Source: Taxillus chinensis
Taxonomy: Eukaryota > Streptophyta > Magnoliopsida > Santalales > Loranthaceae
Direction: 5' to 3'
Length of the DNA stretch: 64,000 bases
Assembly (NCBI GenBank): GCA_023512835.1
Contig: CM042086.1
Coordinates: 4,441,799-4,505,798 of the forward strand
Both the position numbers and the translations under genes were made by a program. Each line of letters opens with the position of its first letter. Position 1 is the first letter of the stretch. The notes under the pieces are model-generated. The model saw only the letters and a list, made by a program, of their open reading frames with translations, was not told the origin of the DNA and ran no database searches. Of this stretch, positions 1-12,192 are shown one piece after another.

Positions 1-497
1 TTATTTAGATGTTTTATTTATATATTTTTACTGTAATATATTTTAAAACTAATTTTATTTTAATACTGTAATACTATAATATTAATTTTGATTTAAATTA
101 ATATTGTAATACGTTTTAAAATATGATAAAATTTGTTTTAAATTTATTTCTTAAATTAAAAATAAAATATATAATAATGAAATTAAAAATATTTAATACA
201 CAAAACTATAAATTTAAGAATATTTAACATAATATTATTAAATTAAATTAAATTTATTCACATATGATAAAGAAAGTTCTTAGTGATGCTATACAGATGA
301 GGGAGTTTCAAAAAAATAAAAGAACAACTACTAACAAAATTTGCTTACTTCTCAATAAAAAAATTTGTGCTCTAGCGTATTTTATTTTTATGTTTGAAGT
401 CATAGCATACAATTCAAATTATTTATTTTACTTGTTTAATGGTTCTAATATAATGATTTGATTTTTTCTGATTTTTCTATGATTTTTATTATTATTT

Positions 498-930
498 TTG
501 AGGAGCAACTACGAGCGGACCAACAGCCATCAGAGGCTGAACATCAACAGCCTTGCCACAAGGCTGATCCTCCCCTTGCAACGCTACCAACACACCAGTA
601 GACTCAACACTATCCTCCTCTGCATCCAAAAAAGAACAGTAGCTGCCCCGAGAATTAGCATAGCCACATTTGGAACCGTCACCCCCAACACTAGCTCCTT
701 CCTCCTAGAAAGTTGGGTACCTCCTGAGCCAGTTGACCACCATCAAAAGAAATAGCAACGTCAAAACAACCACAACCCCTACTTGAGGGGCACCCACCCA
801 CAACCCAGCAGACGAGGCTCTCTCTTCAACAGATGGGCTATGCCTACCACCACCCCCTTGTTCGAAGCACCAAAGCCTAAGAGACCCCATGAAAGAACCC
901 TCCCTCCAGCTGGACATAACTCGGATCATC
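498..930 (-). mobile_element. GC-richer degenerate block in topoisomerase intron 7, possibly LINE ORF1 debris
   Basis: This block stands out from AT-rich surroundings. The minus strand reads in short open pieces broken by stops, including a hydrophobic QPLMAVGPLVVAPQ-like stretch that resembles the low-complexity linker downstream of the gag-like domain in plant LINEs. No conserved catalytic motif is visible. It lies in the intron after exon 7 of the topoisomerase. The assignment is tentative; it could be any decayed transposon coding region. A 37 bp imperfect direct repeat (GTATACCCTAATCACT twice) follows at 940-1015. Confidence 0.25.
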
Positions 931-1213
931 CATGAAACAACATGTATACCCTAATCACTACGGATATTTTTAACAAACAAAATGTATACCCTAATCACTG
1001 CATCTTTTTAAACAAGAAACAAAGTCTAAGGATCCCCATTCCCCCAAACCTCGATAGTACATCTATAACAATACTAAATACTACCCCAAAAAACAACACA
1101 ACGCTCATCTAAAAAAAAGTGTCTTGTAGACTAATTTCACTAACCAAGGTACAGGAACAGATAATAGGTCCATTATAGTAATTGAAACTTTATTTGAAGT
1201 TAGGCATTCTAAC

Positions 1214-4200
1214 CTGATCGATAGAAGCAGGTTGCATTTGACACGACATTGTACGCAACCAGATTAGACTATATAACTTTAATGAATCTTCATCCAGTAT
1301 TTTGGTGAGCATTGCTAGAAGCCAACCAAGAAAACAGTTCCGCATTAATTGACTATGTCAATCAATTAGAAACTAAAATGGAAACATCAATATAGGAATA
1401 TTAACTCAATTAAGAATAAAGACAGCATATAAAACCAATCCTTACAGGGTAAACGCCGAATGTCAGTGGGTCTAATGGCTTCATGTGCCTCTTGTGCATT
1501 TTTCACCTTTTTAAAGTATGTGCAATCCCTCTCGGATGCAAATTCACCTCCATACCTAATAGAAGTACAATACCACGAACAAGAACAAGAAAGGAAAACA
1601 AAAACAATAACTACCGTGTATATAACATCAGGTTAGAAACAAATATAAATTTATTTTCATCATTGCTTTACAAAAAGGAGGATAAATTGAACTGTCCTGA
1701 AACCTATTCCTTATCAAACATTTTCTACTAATGAGATGCTAGTTCTTTGATCTGAAAACAATGTTCTTCCTTTCATCCACTACTGCTAATTGCAGCTTTT
1801 TTGTACAGTACAGAATCCATGAGAGGCCAATAAGCAATGATTACACATCTATGCACATAAGCATATATAATACAAAACAATGTCCCAAACATGCATCATA
1901 CAAATACAAATGTCCTCATATAACTGACTCTGCTCTGGTTTTGCTCCTAGAAAGTATGGGTCGAGGGAATGTACATGTAATTGACTTCAAAACTAGTTTA
2001 AGCATTACAATTTTACACATTTTCCAGTGTTGGAACCAGCTATGTGTATTTCAATTGCAAACAACGAATGGAGAGAAAAAGAAGTGATGACTAGCAGTGT
2101 TCAATATTCAGAATTTACTGAATCTCTAAAATTTCCTGAACATTTTTTAGAAATCTTATTTTTTAAACTGGAAACCGACAAATAAAATCATTATACCATT
2201 TAATTATCATTATCATCTGATATCATTTCATTCTCGTTTTTCATGCAGCAGCCTTTATCCCAATGTTACAAGATTTGTGATACATTGTGGCCTGCAATAC
2301 AGCTACAAGGTAAGCCGTGGTAGGAATACCAAGTAGATAATTCAGAAGGATCGAGAATTCATGTTGCTAAACACAAATTTTATGCACAACTCCTGTAAGT
2401 AGAAGTGATGAGAGGGGCTCTGTTTAGATGCTGGGCTTGGCAGAATTTACACACTGTGATCTATTTTTTATTTTATACAATGAAGGATTTCACAACGGAT
2501 TGTCAGTAAGAGACGTTATTTTCCAATTAAATAGAGTTTCAGATTATCAAAATAATTAAAAATAAAGGGCAGTGCAGAGTGTGATAGCAGTTTTTAACAA
2601 AGCTATTTTTTATATAAAAAATGGTGGTCGAAAATATTAAAAATCCAATCAAATTGTGCACATGTGACCATGTAGTACCACAATAACATAGCCTTCATAA
2701 AAAGTCTTCTTATTCTTCATTTCTAACCTAAATCCAAGAGTCTGACTGCGGCCATGAAAAAGAAAAAAAGCTAGACTAGGGGGATACTGAAGAGTAGAGT
2801 CTCTCATCAACCTTAGCGGACTTCACCTACAACTCCATTCATCTATCATCTTCCAAAATGTAACTTGCACTTTTTGTTGAGTTCATCAGTTTTCACAATT
2901 TGGTTACTTGTACCAGTTCAGGATAAACTCACTTCTAGAGTGAATCTGGTAACACAGCTTCAGCTGCACACCCCCGCACCTGCATACCAGCTTTGGATAA
3001 GCTCACTTTGTGAGTGAATGGTAACTGCTTCAGATGCAAACACCCCACGCCTCCCCATGCTCATTGCACAACTGTGCACATGGGCCCCAGCTTGGGAGCC
3101 AACGCATTCTCCATTGGGCCACATCACCTTTACCATTTGGTATGAGTGTTCACTACTTAACGGTTTTCCATTCTCATAATTAAAGAGAAGGAAAGAAAAA
3201 AGAATGTAGAAAACCAACCAATAAAACTAGCACAGTTCAATTAGCACAATTTTTCACTTTTTCCCTCTACCTATGAAAATGGTTTATCCCAATCTGAAAT
3301 TTAAAGATGGATAAAATCGGAAATTACCATGATAGGAAAATCTGGCAGAAGACATTGGGAAAAACTGAATGATGTTGCGAATTGACAGAGACGATTTGGT
3401 TTAGGAAGGAATAGGCAGAAGACGTTTTGGAGGATTTGGTTTGGTTTAGGGAGGAAAAACTCCAATTTAGTTTCCTTTGGGGTTCCGAGGTTGGCATGCC
3501 TAGAATTTCTTTGGTTAGGTGGGATACGGTGTGTCATCTTCTTTCCTTTGACGGTTTGGCCATTAATAATTTGTGTCAGTTTAACACTGCTCTCTTGGGC
3601 GGCTATCGCGTTTTGGAGTGGAGCGGGAGGTGCTGTGGCGGGAGGTTATTGCAGTAAAGTATGAGATCGAGAGTGAGGGATGGTTCTCATTAATGCCTTG
3701 CGGTTCTCATGGCAGTGGGATATGGAAATTCATTCGTAAGGGTGGGATTCTTTCTCTCGGTTTGTGGTGTTCGAGTTGATGAATGATGCTACGATCCATT
3801 TCTGGCATGATATGTGGTATGGTGAGTCCCCTCTTAAGCTTGTATATCCCAAGATGTTTCGACTTGCGCGCTCTCCTAAAGCTTTTGTAGCAGATATTCA
3901 TTGTCTTCAGGGTAATCATATGTAGTAAGAGATATTGTTTTCGCGCGCTGCGCAGGATTGAGAGTTAGACGTTTTCTTCTCTTTTTTTGATACCTTGTAC
4001 TCTGTTCCTCAAGCGCGTTTTGCTATGGATCAGATGTGTTGGCGCCCCAATCGGGAGTGCAGATACCTCGTTCGGAGCTTTTACTCCATGCTTACATCTG
4101 CCCGAATTGAGCGTTTTCCTTGGCGGAGCATTTGGAAGGCGCGGATGCCCTCCCGGATAGCCTTCTTTGCTTGAACTGACGTCTTGGGGAAGATTTTGAC

Positions 4201-7200
4201 CGCTAATCATTTCAGGCTCTAGAGTTTTGTTCTAGTTAGTCGGTGTTACATGTGCAAGTCTTCACTGGAGCATATGGATCATCTTTTTTTTCATTGCCCT
4301 TATACCGGGGGGTTGTGGAATATGATTCTAAGTCTTTTTGGCATCTAGTGGGTGATGCCCTCGTCTCTTCACGCGTTGTTTGCTGGTTGACTAGGTGGTG
4401 TGGGAAAGCATTCGGCAATGTGACGGGTTGTCCCTCATTGTATTCTTTGGAGTATTTAGCGGGAGAGGAACATTCGTATATTTGATGACCAGGAGTTGCC
4501 CGTTGTTGAGCTATATTGTACTTTTTTTCGTTGTTTGGGTGATTGGTTGTATGCTTCGGGCGGGTTGCGTTTTTCTTCTATTTGGGATGTTGTCCATGAC
4601 TGCTCCTTTTGATCGGGTTGTTGTCTTCGTATCATACTTTTGCATTCTCGAGCACTTCTTGTATGTAATTTGCTTCTAATAATAAAATTATTCTTACTTA
4701 TCAAAAAACAAATTGACAGACCAAATCTACTTCACAATAAAATTCAATAAACAAGAAAGTTTTATTGGGTTACCTACACACTGAATGAACACCCTAGTCA
4801 GTAGCAAATGGATGTAGTCTCAGTAAGGGACTCAAGTCAGTTTATTATATCTACACAAATTACAAATACAAATGGAGATTAGGAGATTATAAAAGATGTC
4901 TCATTAACAAATTATTATGAGCAGTTACATGGGGAAGTAAATACCCAGAAGATCCAAAATAGCTGACAATCCCAGTTCTGATTTACCAACAAAACAAAGA
5001 GTCCCAATAAAGCACCGACCAGTCAATTTTTAATTTTATGATTGCATCTTGAACTCAAGGAGCAACATGGGAGCTAGTTGACTGGAATAAAAGGCATACA
5101 ACTCACTCCATTGCAAGCTAACAGCCTTTTCTCTCCAAACTTTGCTAGACAAATTCCTTTAGTTCTTATGAGTTATGACAACCTATTCCTACAAAGGCAA
5201 GAACACATAACCAGCTAGTTTTTCGTTAAAACACGCTAGAGGTTATGTAACACGGATTATAACCAAAAACTAAATTATTAACACGGATTATAACCTAAAG
5301 CTAAACATATTTCCTCTCAAATCTTTTTCAGCTAGTCTCATAAAACTCTTTGTACCTTTTAATCATGATGCCACCATTTCTTCTTCTTTTTCCTCTTTAA
5401 GAAAAAGACCATTACAAAATTTAAAGCAGTTGTACAATCAGTAAAGAAAGACAATTATCATATAAGTAAGGCCCTTGGGAACTAATAATTAAACAAAATA
5501 TACACACACTCACAGTTCCTAAACCTTAGAAATCTGAAACTAAAAAAATAAATAAAGCTAACCGCCCACCAATTCTCTGTTATAAACTAAAATGATTTTT
5601 AAGTCTAACACATTAAAATTTTAATGAAAATACATGGGGTTGTCTTTTAAAGGGGAAAGAAAATGACCCAAAAAATGAAGAAACAAAATGTAATTATTCA
5701 AAATGAAAAAACAAGATTAAAGATCAAGGATCACAAACTGAGACAGATAATTATATATCATGTATTTAAAACTAAATTAACCAATGTGATATTTATTTCT
5801 TTTACAAGAGTGTAATACTACAAAATATAAACTAATACAAATACATATGAGATGTATAGCAGTATGGCAACAGAGCAAATTTAAATAAAAATTAATTAAA
5901 AAATAAAATAAAAACATAGAAGATACAGCATCTAAAATAACCTTTGTATGATCAAGGACCGTATGTCTGATGCAGCCTCTTTGGAAACCTGACCAAAATA
6001 AATTTTTATAAACTATTTAATTCAACACTTGAGTATTTGTAAAGCAAAAATAAGGATAAATACACTGGTGAGCTAAATATCTATTCCCACCTCCAAGGCT
6101 ATCGTTTACTTTCAAGAAAAGTACATTTAACGGGAGCAATTGAGTAAATAGATTCAGCATAAACAAACCCTAATAATGTTTGCAACCACTTGAACTGCTA
6201 TTCTGGGTTTTCCATTTTCAGGAAAATCAGTTTATATTTTTATGAGAACATTTTCAGCTGAAACTTTTACATGGTTCCCAAATTAGATGATCATCATTGG
6301 TGGTAAATCAACTCATCAAAAGTTTATGCTAATTAAACAAGAACATAATTTATACATGAAAAGCATATTCTCTTCAGTAGTTTGTATAGAAAAGTTTGCA
6401 AGTGTAATGTGCAAACATTGCTTGGCTGAATTAATTACTTCCAAATTCAAGAAAAAGTTACTATACATGTCATTAGCAAGCTAAAAATCCACTCTTCAAC
6501 TAGATATTGAAGATAAATTCCAGCAGCCAAGGTGATGATACCTACATGTAATCCATCTGTTCGCATGTATGTTATCAACCCAGTTGCCTTACCATCTGAA
6601 AGTTGAACCCCCTCATAAAGCTTTTGTGCTAGCTGCAGTGTACAGAAATTTATTTGAAAAACAAAGAAATAAATGTAGGCAAAAGTAAGAATCGATTGAG
6701 AACCAATAGTCAGAAAGATAAAATGTACAAAACCACTGAATTTTATGTACTAATAACACAGAGATCAAAATTTAATGATGATACTAGCCATGTCTCACCA
6801 ACAGGTGGAAGATATAAAACACATATCACACATCCACAACAAACAAAATAAAGATAATAACAATAATTAAATAAATACACCATTAGTCTGGAAGTAACAG
6901 AATTTTCATGACATTTGCTGCGAAATCACAGCACAATAATAAGAATAAGAATGAGAATAATAATTTAATTATTATTATTGATGTTGTTGTTGTTGTTATT
7001 ATTATTATAAACCATGTGATATAATCTAAATCAAACATTTGCTAGAATGCCAGCAAAAAAATATGATATCATCAGATTAATTAATAATTAACCATAACTT
7101 AACTGGTGCTGTTCTGGCTACTATAATCATTTTTAATTATTCCTACATCACGAACGTTGAAAACATATACAAAAATAAAACATTTTCAGATTAAAACATA

Positions 7201-9393
7201 ACAAATAAATGTCAATTTTTAAACCTAAATACATATTGGTGGTATTCTACGTCTTGTCAAAAATTATATATCACATAGGAGAATTTCCTCAGAAATAAAA
7301 ATTATATATCATATATCATACAGATTCAGTAAATAGCATACCTAAATAATTTTTTTAAAATGCCCAAATAAAGGGCACTAAAAGCTTGATGATAACCAAA
7401 AAAAAATGACAGAGGTAAATGGAGTAATATAAACAGATGTAAAATCACTGGCAAACCTTCATCGTGTGTGTCGCTGTAAAATTTAACTTGTTTCCAGCAT
7501 CTTGTTGAAGTGTCGAGGTTATATATGGAGGAGGAGGGTTTTTCCTTATTTTGTTTCTCTTAGAACCAACCACCATGAAAGCTAATGAACTAATCTTTAC
7601 TTCAATATCCTTTGCCTCAGCATGAGACTTGATAGATAATTGATTTAGCTTCTGGGATGAATATTGCATCAAAAATGATGACAAAGATATGGTGCTCGGT
7701 TCTTTTGTTTTAAACTTAACCTCAACACTCCAATACTCTTGCCCTTTGAATTCATCAACTTCCATTTCTCGATCAGATACAAGAGATAAAGCTGCAGATT
7801 GGACCCGTCCAGCTGATGAGCACCCTGGTAGTTTCTTCCACAATAAAGGTGAAATGTTGAAGCCAATAAGATAATCGAGTGCGCGCCTTGCGAGATAAGC
7901 ATTTACCAAATTTTGATTAATGGTCCTCGGGGCCTGCAGCGCATTTTTGATAGAAGACTCAGTTATTTCATGAAACACTACCCTAGCTATGTAAACATTC
8001 TCACATAAGGCATCCTGCTGTTGCAACATCTCAAAAATGTGCCAGGCAATAGCCTCCCCTTCACGATCAGGATCGGATGCAAGAATCAAATTTTCTGCTC
8101 TGAGGAATAAAGAAGCACAAGATAAAGTTAAATAAGTGTACAACAGAATTAAATTTAACAAGAAAGCATATCATAGATTGAAATGTGGAAATAATGGAAC
8201 ATAAATTAATAGCTAAATTTTTTAGATTAATTTCATAGCCTTATTATACATCAATTTGTTCTTTAAATCAGATGGTACTTTTCAATCAATTATTAATCCC
8301 AGGGTTTTGGGGTCTACTGCTAGATACCAAAAAGTAGAAGTACCCTCCAGTGATTTATGTGGATTCTACTAAACTTTTTATTCCTATTCCATGTTTTGTT
8401 TTCACCCTTATTTCTAATATTTATATACTTTTGAAACATTTAACTCCCTTTCTAATATTCACCTACTATTTAAACCCTTAGCAGCCGATTCTTTTGCAGT
8501 CTACCCTTAGAATTTATAATCTTTCCTAGACTTCTCATCTTACTCTCATATGAGAACAGAAAAATGATGATAATAATAATGACAACAATAATAAATAAGA
8601 TTTGAAACCCACCCACTTAGTGCAACCTTGATACTCTTTAGATGAGTCCATGCAGAAGATGGAACCTCCCAAACCATACTAAAGTCATCATCAGGACGTA
8701 CAGATCCTGATCTTGCAGCCAAGTCTCTTACATGGCCATAGCTTGGCAGAACTTCATACATGTCACCAAGGTACCCCTGAATGACCTTTGCCTTTGTAAG
8801 AGACTCCACCACCACCACAGATTTCCCATTGGGAGGGTACAACAGCTTCTGCCCACTTCTGCCCAAGTTGTTGGATCTCTGTTTTTGTGGCAGCTCCTTC
8901 CCAAGTGAAGAATGGTCAAGAATTTGGTTAGGCATTGCAAGAGCCACATCAGACTTCTTAGTAGGCGCCTTTTTATTCATAGATTTTGCCTTTTTACTTT
9001 TCGTCTTCTTGGCCTGGTCGTTCGACTTTGACATAATAGAGCCCTTGCCCTCTTCATTGAACTTCCTTCCAGCCGAATCACTCTGAAATATTGCAGTGTT
9101 TTAAATGACATATTGTGAAGATGCTCTGCAATCCAACCAAAATGAAAAGAAACAAATAAGTAAGGTTCACTCACCTCGGAATTGATAATGTGTGCACTGC
9201 CAGCATGATCAATTCTAGTCATCGCAGATGGGACCTTAGAGGTAAAAGTCCTGGCAGAAGCTCCATACCAGTAGGATGAGGGCAACCCAAATCCATCACG
9301 CAAGACCTTACGAGTGAACAGACTGGGAAAGCCGACCCCTAAACTAGACGAAACATTAAGTAATCTTGGGAAATTAAATCTGGCAAGGTTCAT
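1214..9393 (-). CDS. Organellar type IA DNA topoisomerase (TopA-like), 5' seven coding exons, 3' part beyond window
   Basis: Relaxes negatively supercoiled DNA through a 5'-phosphotyrosine intermediate; plant bacterial-type copies act in plastids and mitochondria. Coding exons on the minus strand chain in phase: 9393-9175, 9082-8613, 8099-7457, 6632-6546, 5988-5942, 1555-1446, 1314-1214 (559 codons). Exon 1 is a Ser/Arg-rich presequence, chosen from the first in-frame ATG (MNLARFNF). Exon 2 has a Lys-rich linker, then the Toprim start ([20 protein letters not shown]). Exon 3 has the metal-binding [13 protein letters not shown] and the [11 protein letters not shown] region. Exon 4 has the catalytic-tyrosine motif [12 protein letters not shown]. 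Exon 6 has [20 protein letters not shown]. Exon 7 ends near [10 protein letters not shown], so the remaining topoisomerase core and any C-terminal region lie left of position 1. Intron 5 (1556-5941) is 4.4 kb and contains LINE debris. All introns listed have GT..AG ends. Family assignment is secure; the exact start and any non-coding first exon are inferred. Confidence 0.93.
3425..4711 (+). mobile_element. Decayed LINE (L1-like) 3' end with zf-RVT region, inside topoisomerase intron 5
   Basis: The three plus-strand frames together give the C-terminus of a plant non-LTR reverse transcriptase. Visible pieces are [20 protein letters not shown] and [13 protein letters not shown] near 3450-3600, a WKFIRKG stretch near 3725, [19 protein letters not shown] near 4110-4175, and [15 protein letters not shown] near 4253-4300, which is the Cys/His zf-RVT motif. 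Stops and frameshifts interrupt it. It ends with TAATAAAATTATTC.. and TTACTTATCAAAAAAC at 4676-4711, the usual AT-rich tail of such elements. It lies antisense to the host gene. The 5' end is truncated, as is typical of LINEs; the exact left border is uncertain. Confidence 0.82.
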
Positions 9394-9473
9394 TTGATTA
9401 ACACTGATTGTGCTGTTAAATGTAAGGTGCAAATGACCGATGAGATGAAGAAGTGGCCTTGCAATTCTGTAAA

Positions 9474-10060
9474 TGCCTTGTATTTGAACTGTAAAACCCA
9501 AAATGAGAAGAAAATGATAACCAGGAACCATTTTCCAGAAAAGAAAAGAAATAACCAAACTCACAAATGGGCAGAAGTTTACACCTGGGTAGTGGATACA
9601 ACACATATAATCTATCTACAATACAAGGTTATAAAAATCAATAATTGGTGGTGGTCCTAAAGTTTCTAAAATTAGTCATTAACAGGGATGAATCCACATA
9701 ACTATTGCGAATTCAATACAAACTTGAAATAGATGGGTAAAAAAACATAATTATATCTTCAAATTCCTTGTATTCCAGCTGTAAAACCCAAAATGAAAAG
9801 AAAATGATTACCACGAACCAATTTCCAAACCAAAAAAAAAAGCGCCAAATTCACAAATGGGCAGAAGTTTGCACATGGGTAGTGGGTACAACAACAAATA
9901 TAATCCACATAATATACAAGTATATAAAAATGGATAATCGACGGTGGCCCTAAAGTAACGGATTAGTCATTCATAGTCATTAATCCGAATAAATATTGAA
10001 ATTTTAACAGAAGCTTGAAAATATATGGGTAAAAAGACATAATTTAACTTCAAATACCAC
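9474..10060. repeat. Imperfect ~290 bp tandem duplication in topoisomerase leader region
   Basis: Unit 1 (about 9474-9765) and unit 2 (about 9767-10060) align along their length. Shared blocks include TGTAAAACCCAAAATGA, CACAAATGGGCAGAAGTTT, GGGTAGTGG and GGTAAAAA.ACATAATT, interrupted by small indels. On the minus strand each unit contains GGTTTTACAG, a good splice acceptor, just upstream of the first coding exon. The duplication therefore doubles a candidate acceptor for a leader intron. Confidence 0.75.
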
Positions 10061-10261
10061 TAAATCGAATGCATAGGCAGTGTTTCCAATGAAATAAAGA
10101 AGAAAAACATGTGCCAAACTTGTCCTGTACGCTACAGGGCGTCTTTGCGATGAAAAAAGAATAACCTTGTCATCTCGTAGGTAGTTCACGAGGTTAGAAT
10201 TTATAACAATGTGGTAGGGGGTTGAGAGAAGTGTATACTAATCAAACAAACTAGAAACTAA

Positions 10262-10410
10262 CCAGCAGCCGGAGATGGAGCGGATAAGAAGACCCAGCGG
10301 CGGCGGCGGCGCGTCTCTCCCTCACTCGTTTGTCTCGCTCGCGTCGCGTTGAGTGCGGGGGGGATCGCGCTCTATCCCTCTCGGTCGACTGGGCGCGTTA
10401 CTGTGTTAGT
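10262..10410 (-). promoter_or_regulatory. GC-rich probable 5' leader/promoter of the topoisomerase gene
   Basis: A GC-rich island of about 150 bp in AT-rich DNA contains a GGC repeat (CGGCGGCGGCGGC), CT-rich tracts and CG-rich words. On the minus strand it ends in ..GGCTGCTG followed by GTTAGT, a plausible donor that could splice to the acceptor copies at 9474-9790. Such islands are typical of plant transcription starts. No TATA box was identified. The role is inferred from position and composition. Confidence 0.4.
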
Positions 10411-12187
10411 GTGTTTTTTTGGTACTTTTCACTTTTATATTAAATTATAAAACTATTTTAAAAAATACAATTATTTTTATTAATATACGAATATTAATAT
10501 TAAATTATTAGAATATCATTCTTCGTATTCATGTTCTAATAAAAAAAATTTAATATTTTTTTGTTTGAAAATTACTTTTTAATGTTATATTTATATTATA
10601 ATAATAATATTTGAATATTATATTTTTGTTCAAATAATTTGAATAAATATTCATATTCAATTAATATTATCCTAACATTTAATTTTTGTTCTCATATTAT
10701 TCTATAAATATTTATTATTATTATTTTTATAATGAGTAACTTAGTCATTATAATGAGTATATAAATAATTATGATGGGTGTAAATATTTTTTTTATTTTG
10801 GGTCCTTTGTTTAGGCATGTTAAATAGACTGATTCGTCTAATCCCAACATAACGAGTCTAAACGAGCTTAATGAACAATAAATAAATCAATCTTGTCCTT
10901 TTTTTCTCCAAGTGGCCATCTCTCAAAATAATGGTCTCTCCTACTTTTGATGCCTACACTATTAACAGCCTCCCAGCTCGCTATACAACTGTTCTTACTT
11001 GTCCAAAGCCAATGATTCATTTATTATTTCATATATTCCTAAGTCCAACTTCCAATCCAACATTAATTAATTTCTCTAGCTAACTTCGATTCGATTTTGT
11101 ATACACGCCCATATGACTGACGTTAGTTAGTTAATTAGTTTATTAATTAATATTGTGTGTATGCATACATTTTTAAGTTGAGGGTTGAGAGATCAAATTA
11201 CTACTTCAAATCAAAGGGACGGATCAAACTATAATTCCAACAATAGGCATTACTTGTGAGACAGCGAAAGAGAGCAATAACTAGAGAGCGGGGACACAAA
11301 AATAAACATTAAGTTTAGGGTTTAGATACTAGCCTACCATGGGACAACATAAAGGTGACAGAGCCTCGTTCCTCGATTTGGCTCAGGCCTCACCATAGTT
11401 GAGGTAAGTAAGGCACAGGGTTTGGTCCATGCAAATTTGGTCCAGGTCCGCACGTAATTGGTCCTAACATACTAATCTGTTTAAACCTGCGACTAAAATT
11501 AATTATAAATTTAATGATCCAGTTTATTATAATCTACGCGATTTGCAAATCACTGGTCAATTTCACACCATATTTGGACATGGCATGGTTTGGTTTGATC
11601 GAACATGACCCACAAGCAACATAGAATCTATTTTGAATTGGATTTGTATTTCGAGGTGGGAGAGTTACAAATTAATTTTAATAAATAATAATAATAATTT
11701 TTAAAAACAAAAAAAATAGGTAAAATGTTTTTAATACGGTATTGATAATAGCATTTGAGTTTTTTTAAGGATGCAATTGTTTATACATCATTTTTATCAT
11801 AATGAGTGCTTCGTGAAATTTTAACATATGATAAGAGTGCTTTGACGCATTTCAAAAATCCACTGCTGGAGTGTCTAGCTTGTGATGGGACCTCAAACTC
11901 CTCCAATGCAACAGTTGCAGAGGTAGTCATGGAGCTTGATATTAATCCCACACTACCATAGGAAAAAAACATATCATGTTCTTCGAAATAAGCCATTAGA
12001 AAAGATATTTAACAGATGTACGAATTTAAAGCTTAAGCCACTTTCACCGCATTTAAGTTATGAATTTCTTGCTTCTGAAAAATCTTATTCTATAATTGTA
12101 AGTAATAACTTAGTAAGAAATAAATTGAAATATTATTAATTATTCACAGACAACATCGCAGGATCATCAGTCATTCAATTGATGATT
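10411..12187. other. AT-rich intergenic DNA, no gene recognised
   Basis: Mostly A/T tracts with short open frames only. A block near 10795-10880 (TTAAATAGACTGATTCGTC..) resembles dispersed repeat sequence. Nothing codes convincingly. Confidence 0.6.
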
Positions 12188-12192
12188 TAAAA

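Noticed and set aside
4236..4704. Open frames on both strands at the end of the LINE
   Set aside because: Out-of-frame pieces of the decayed reverse transcriptase region.
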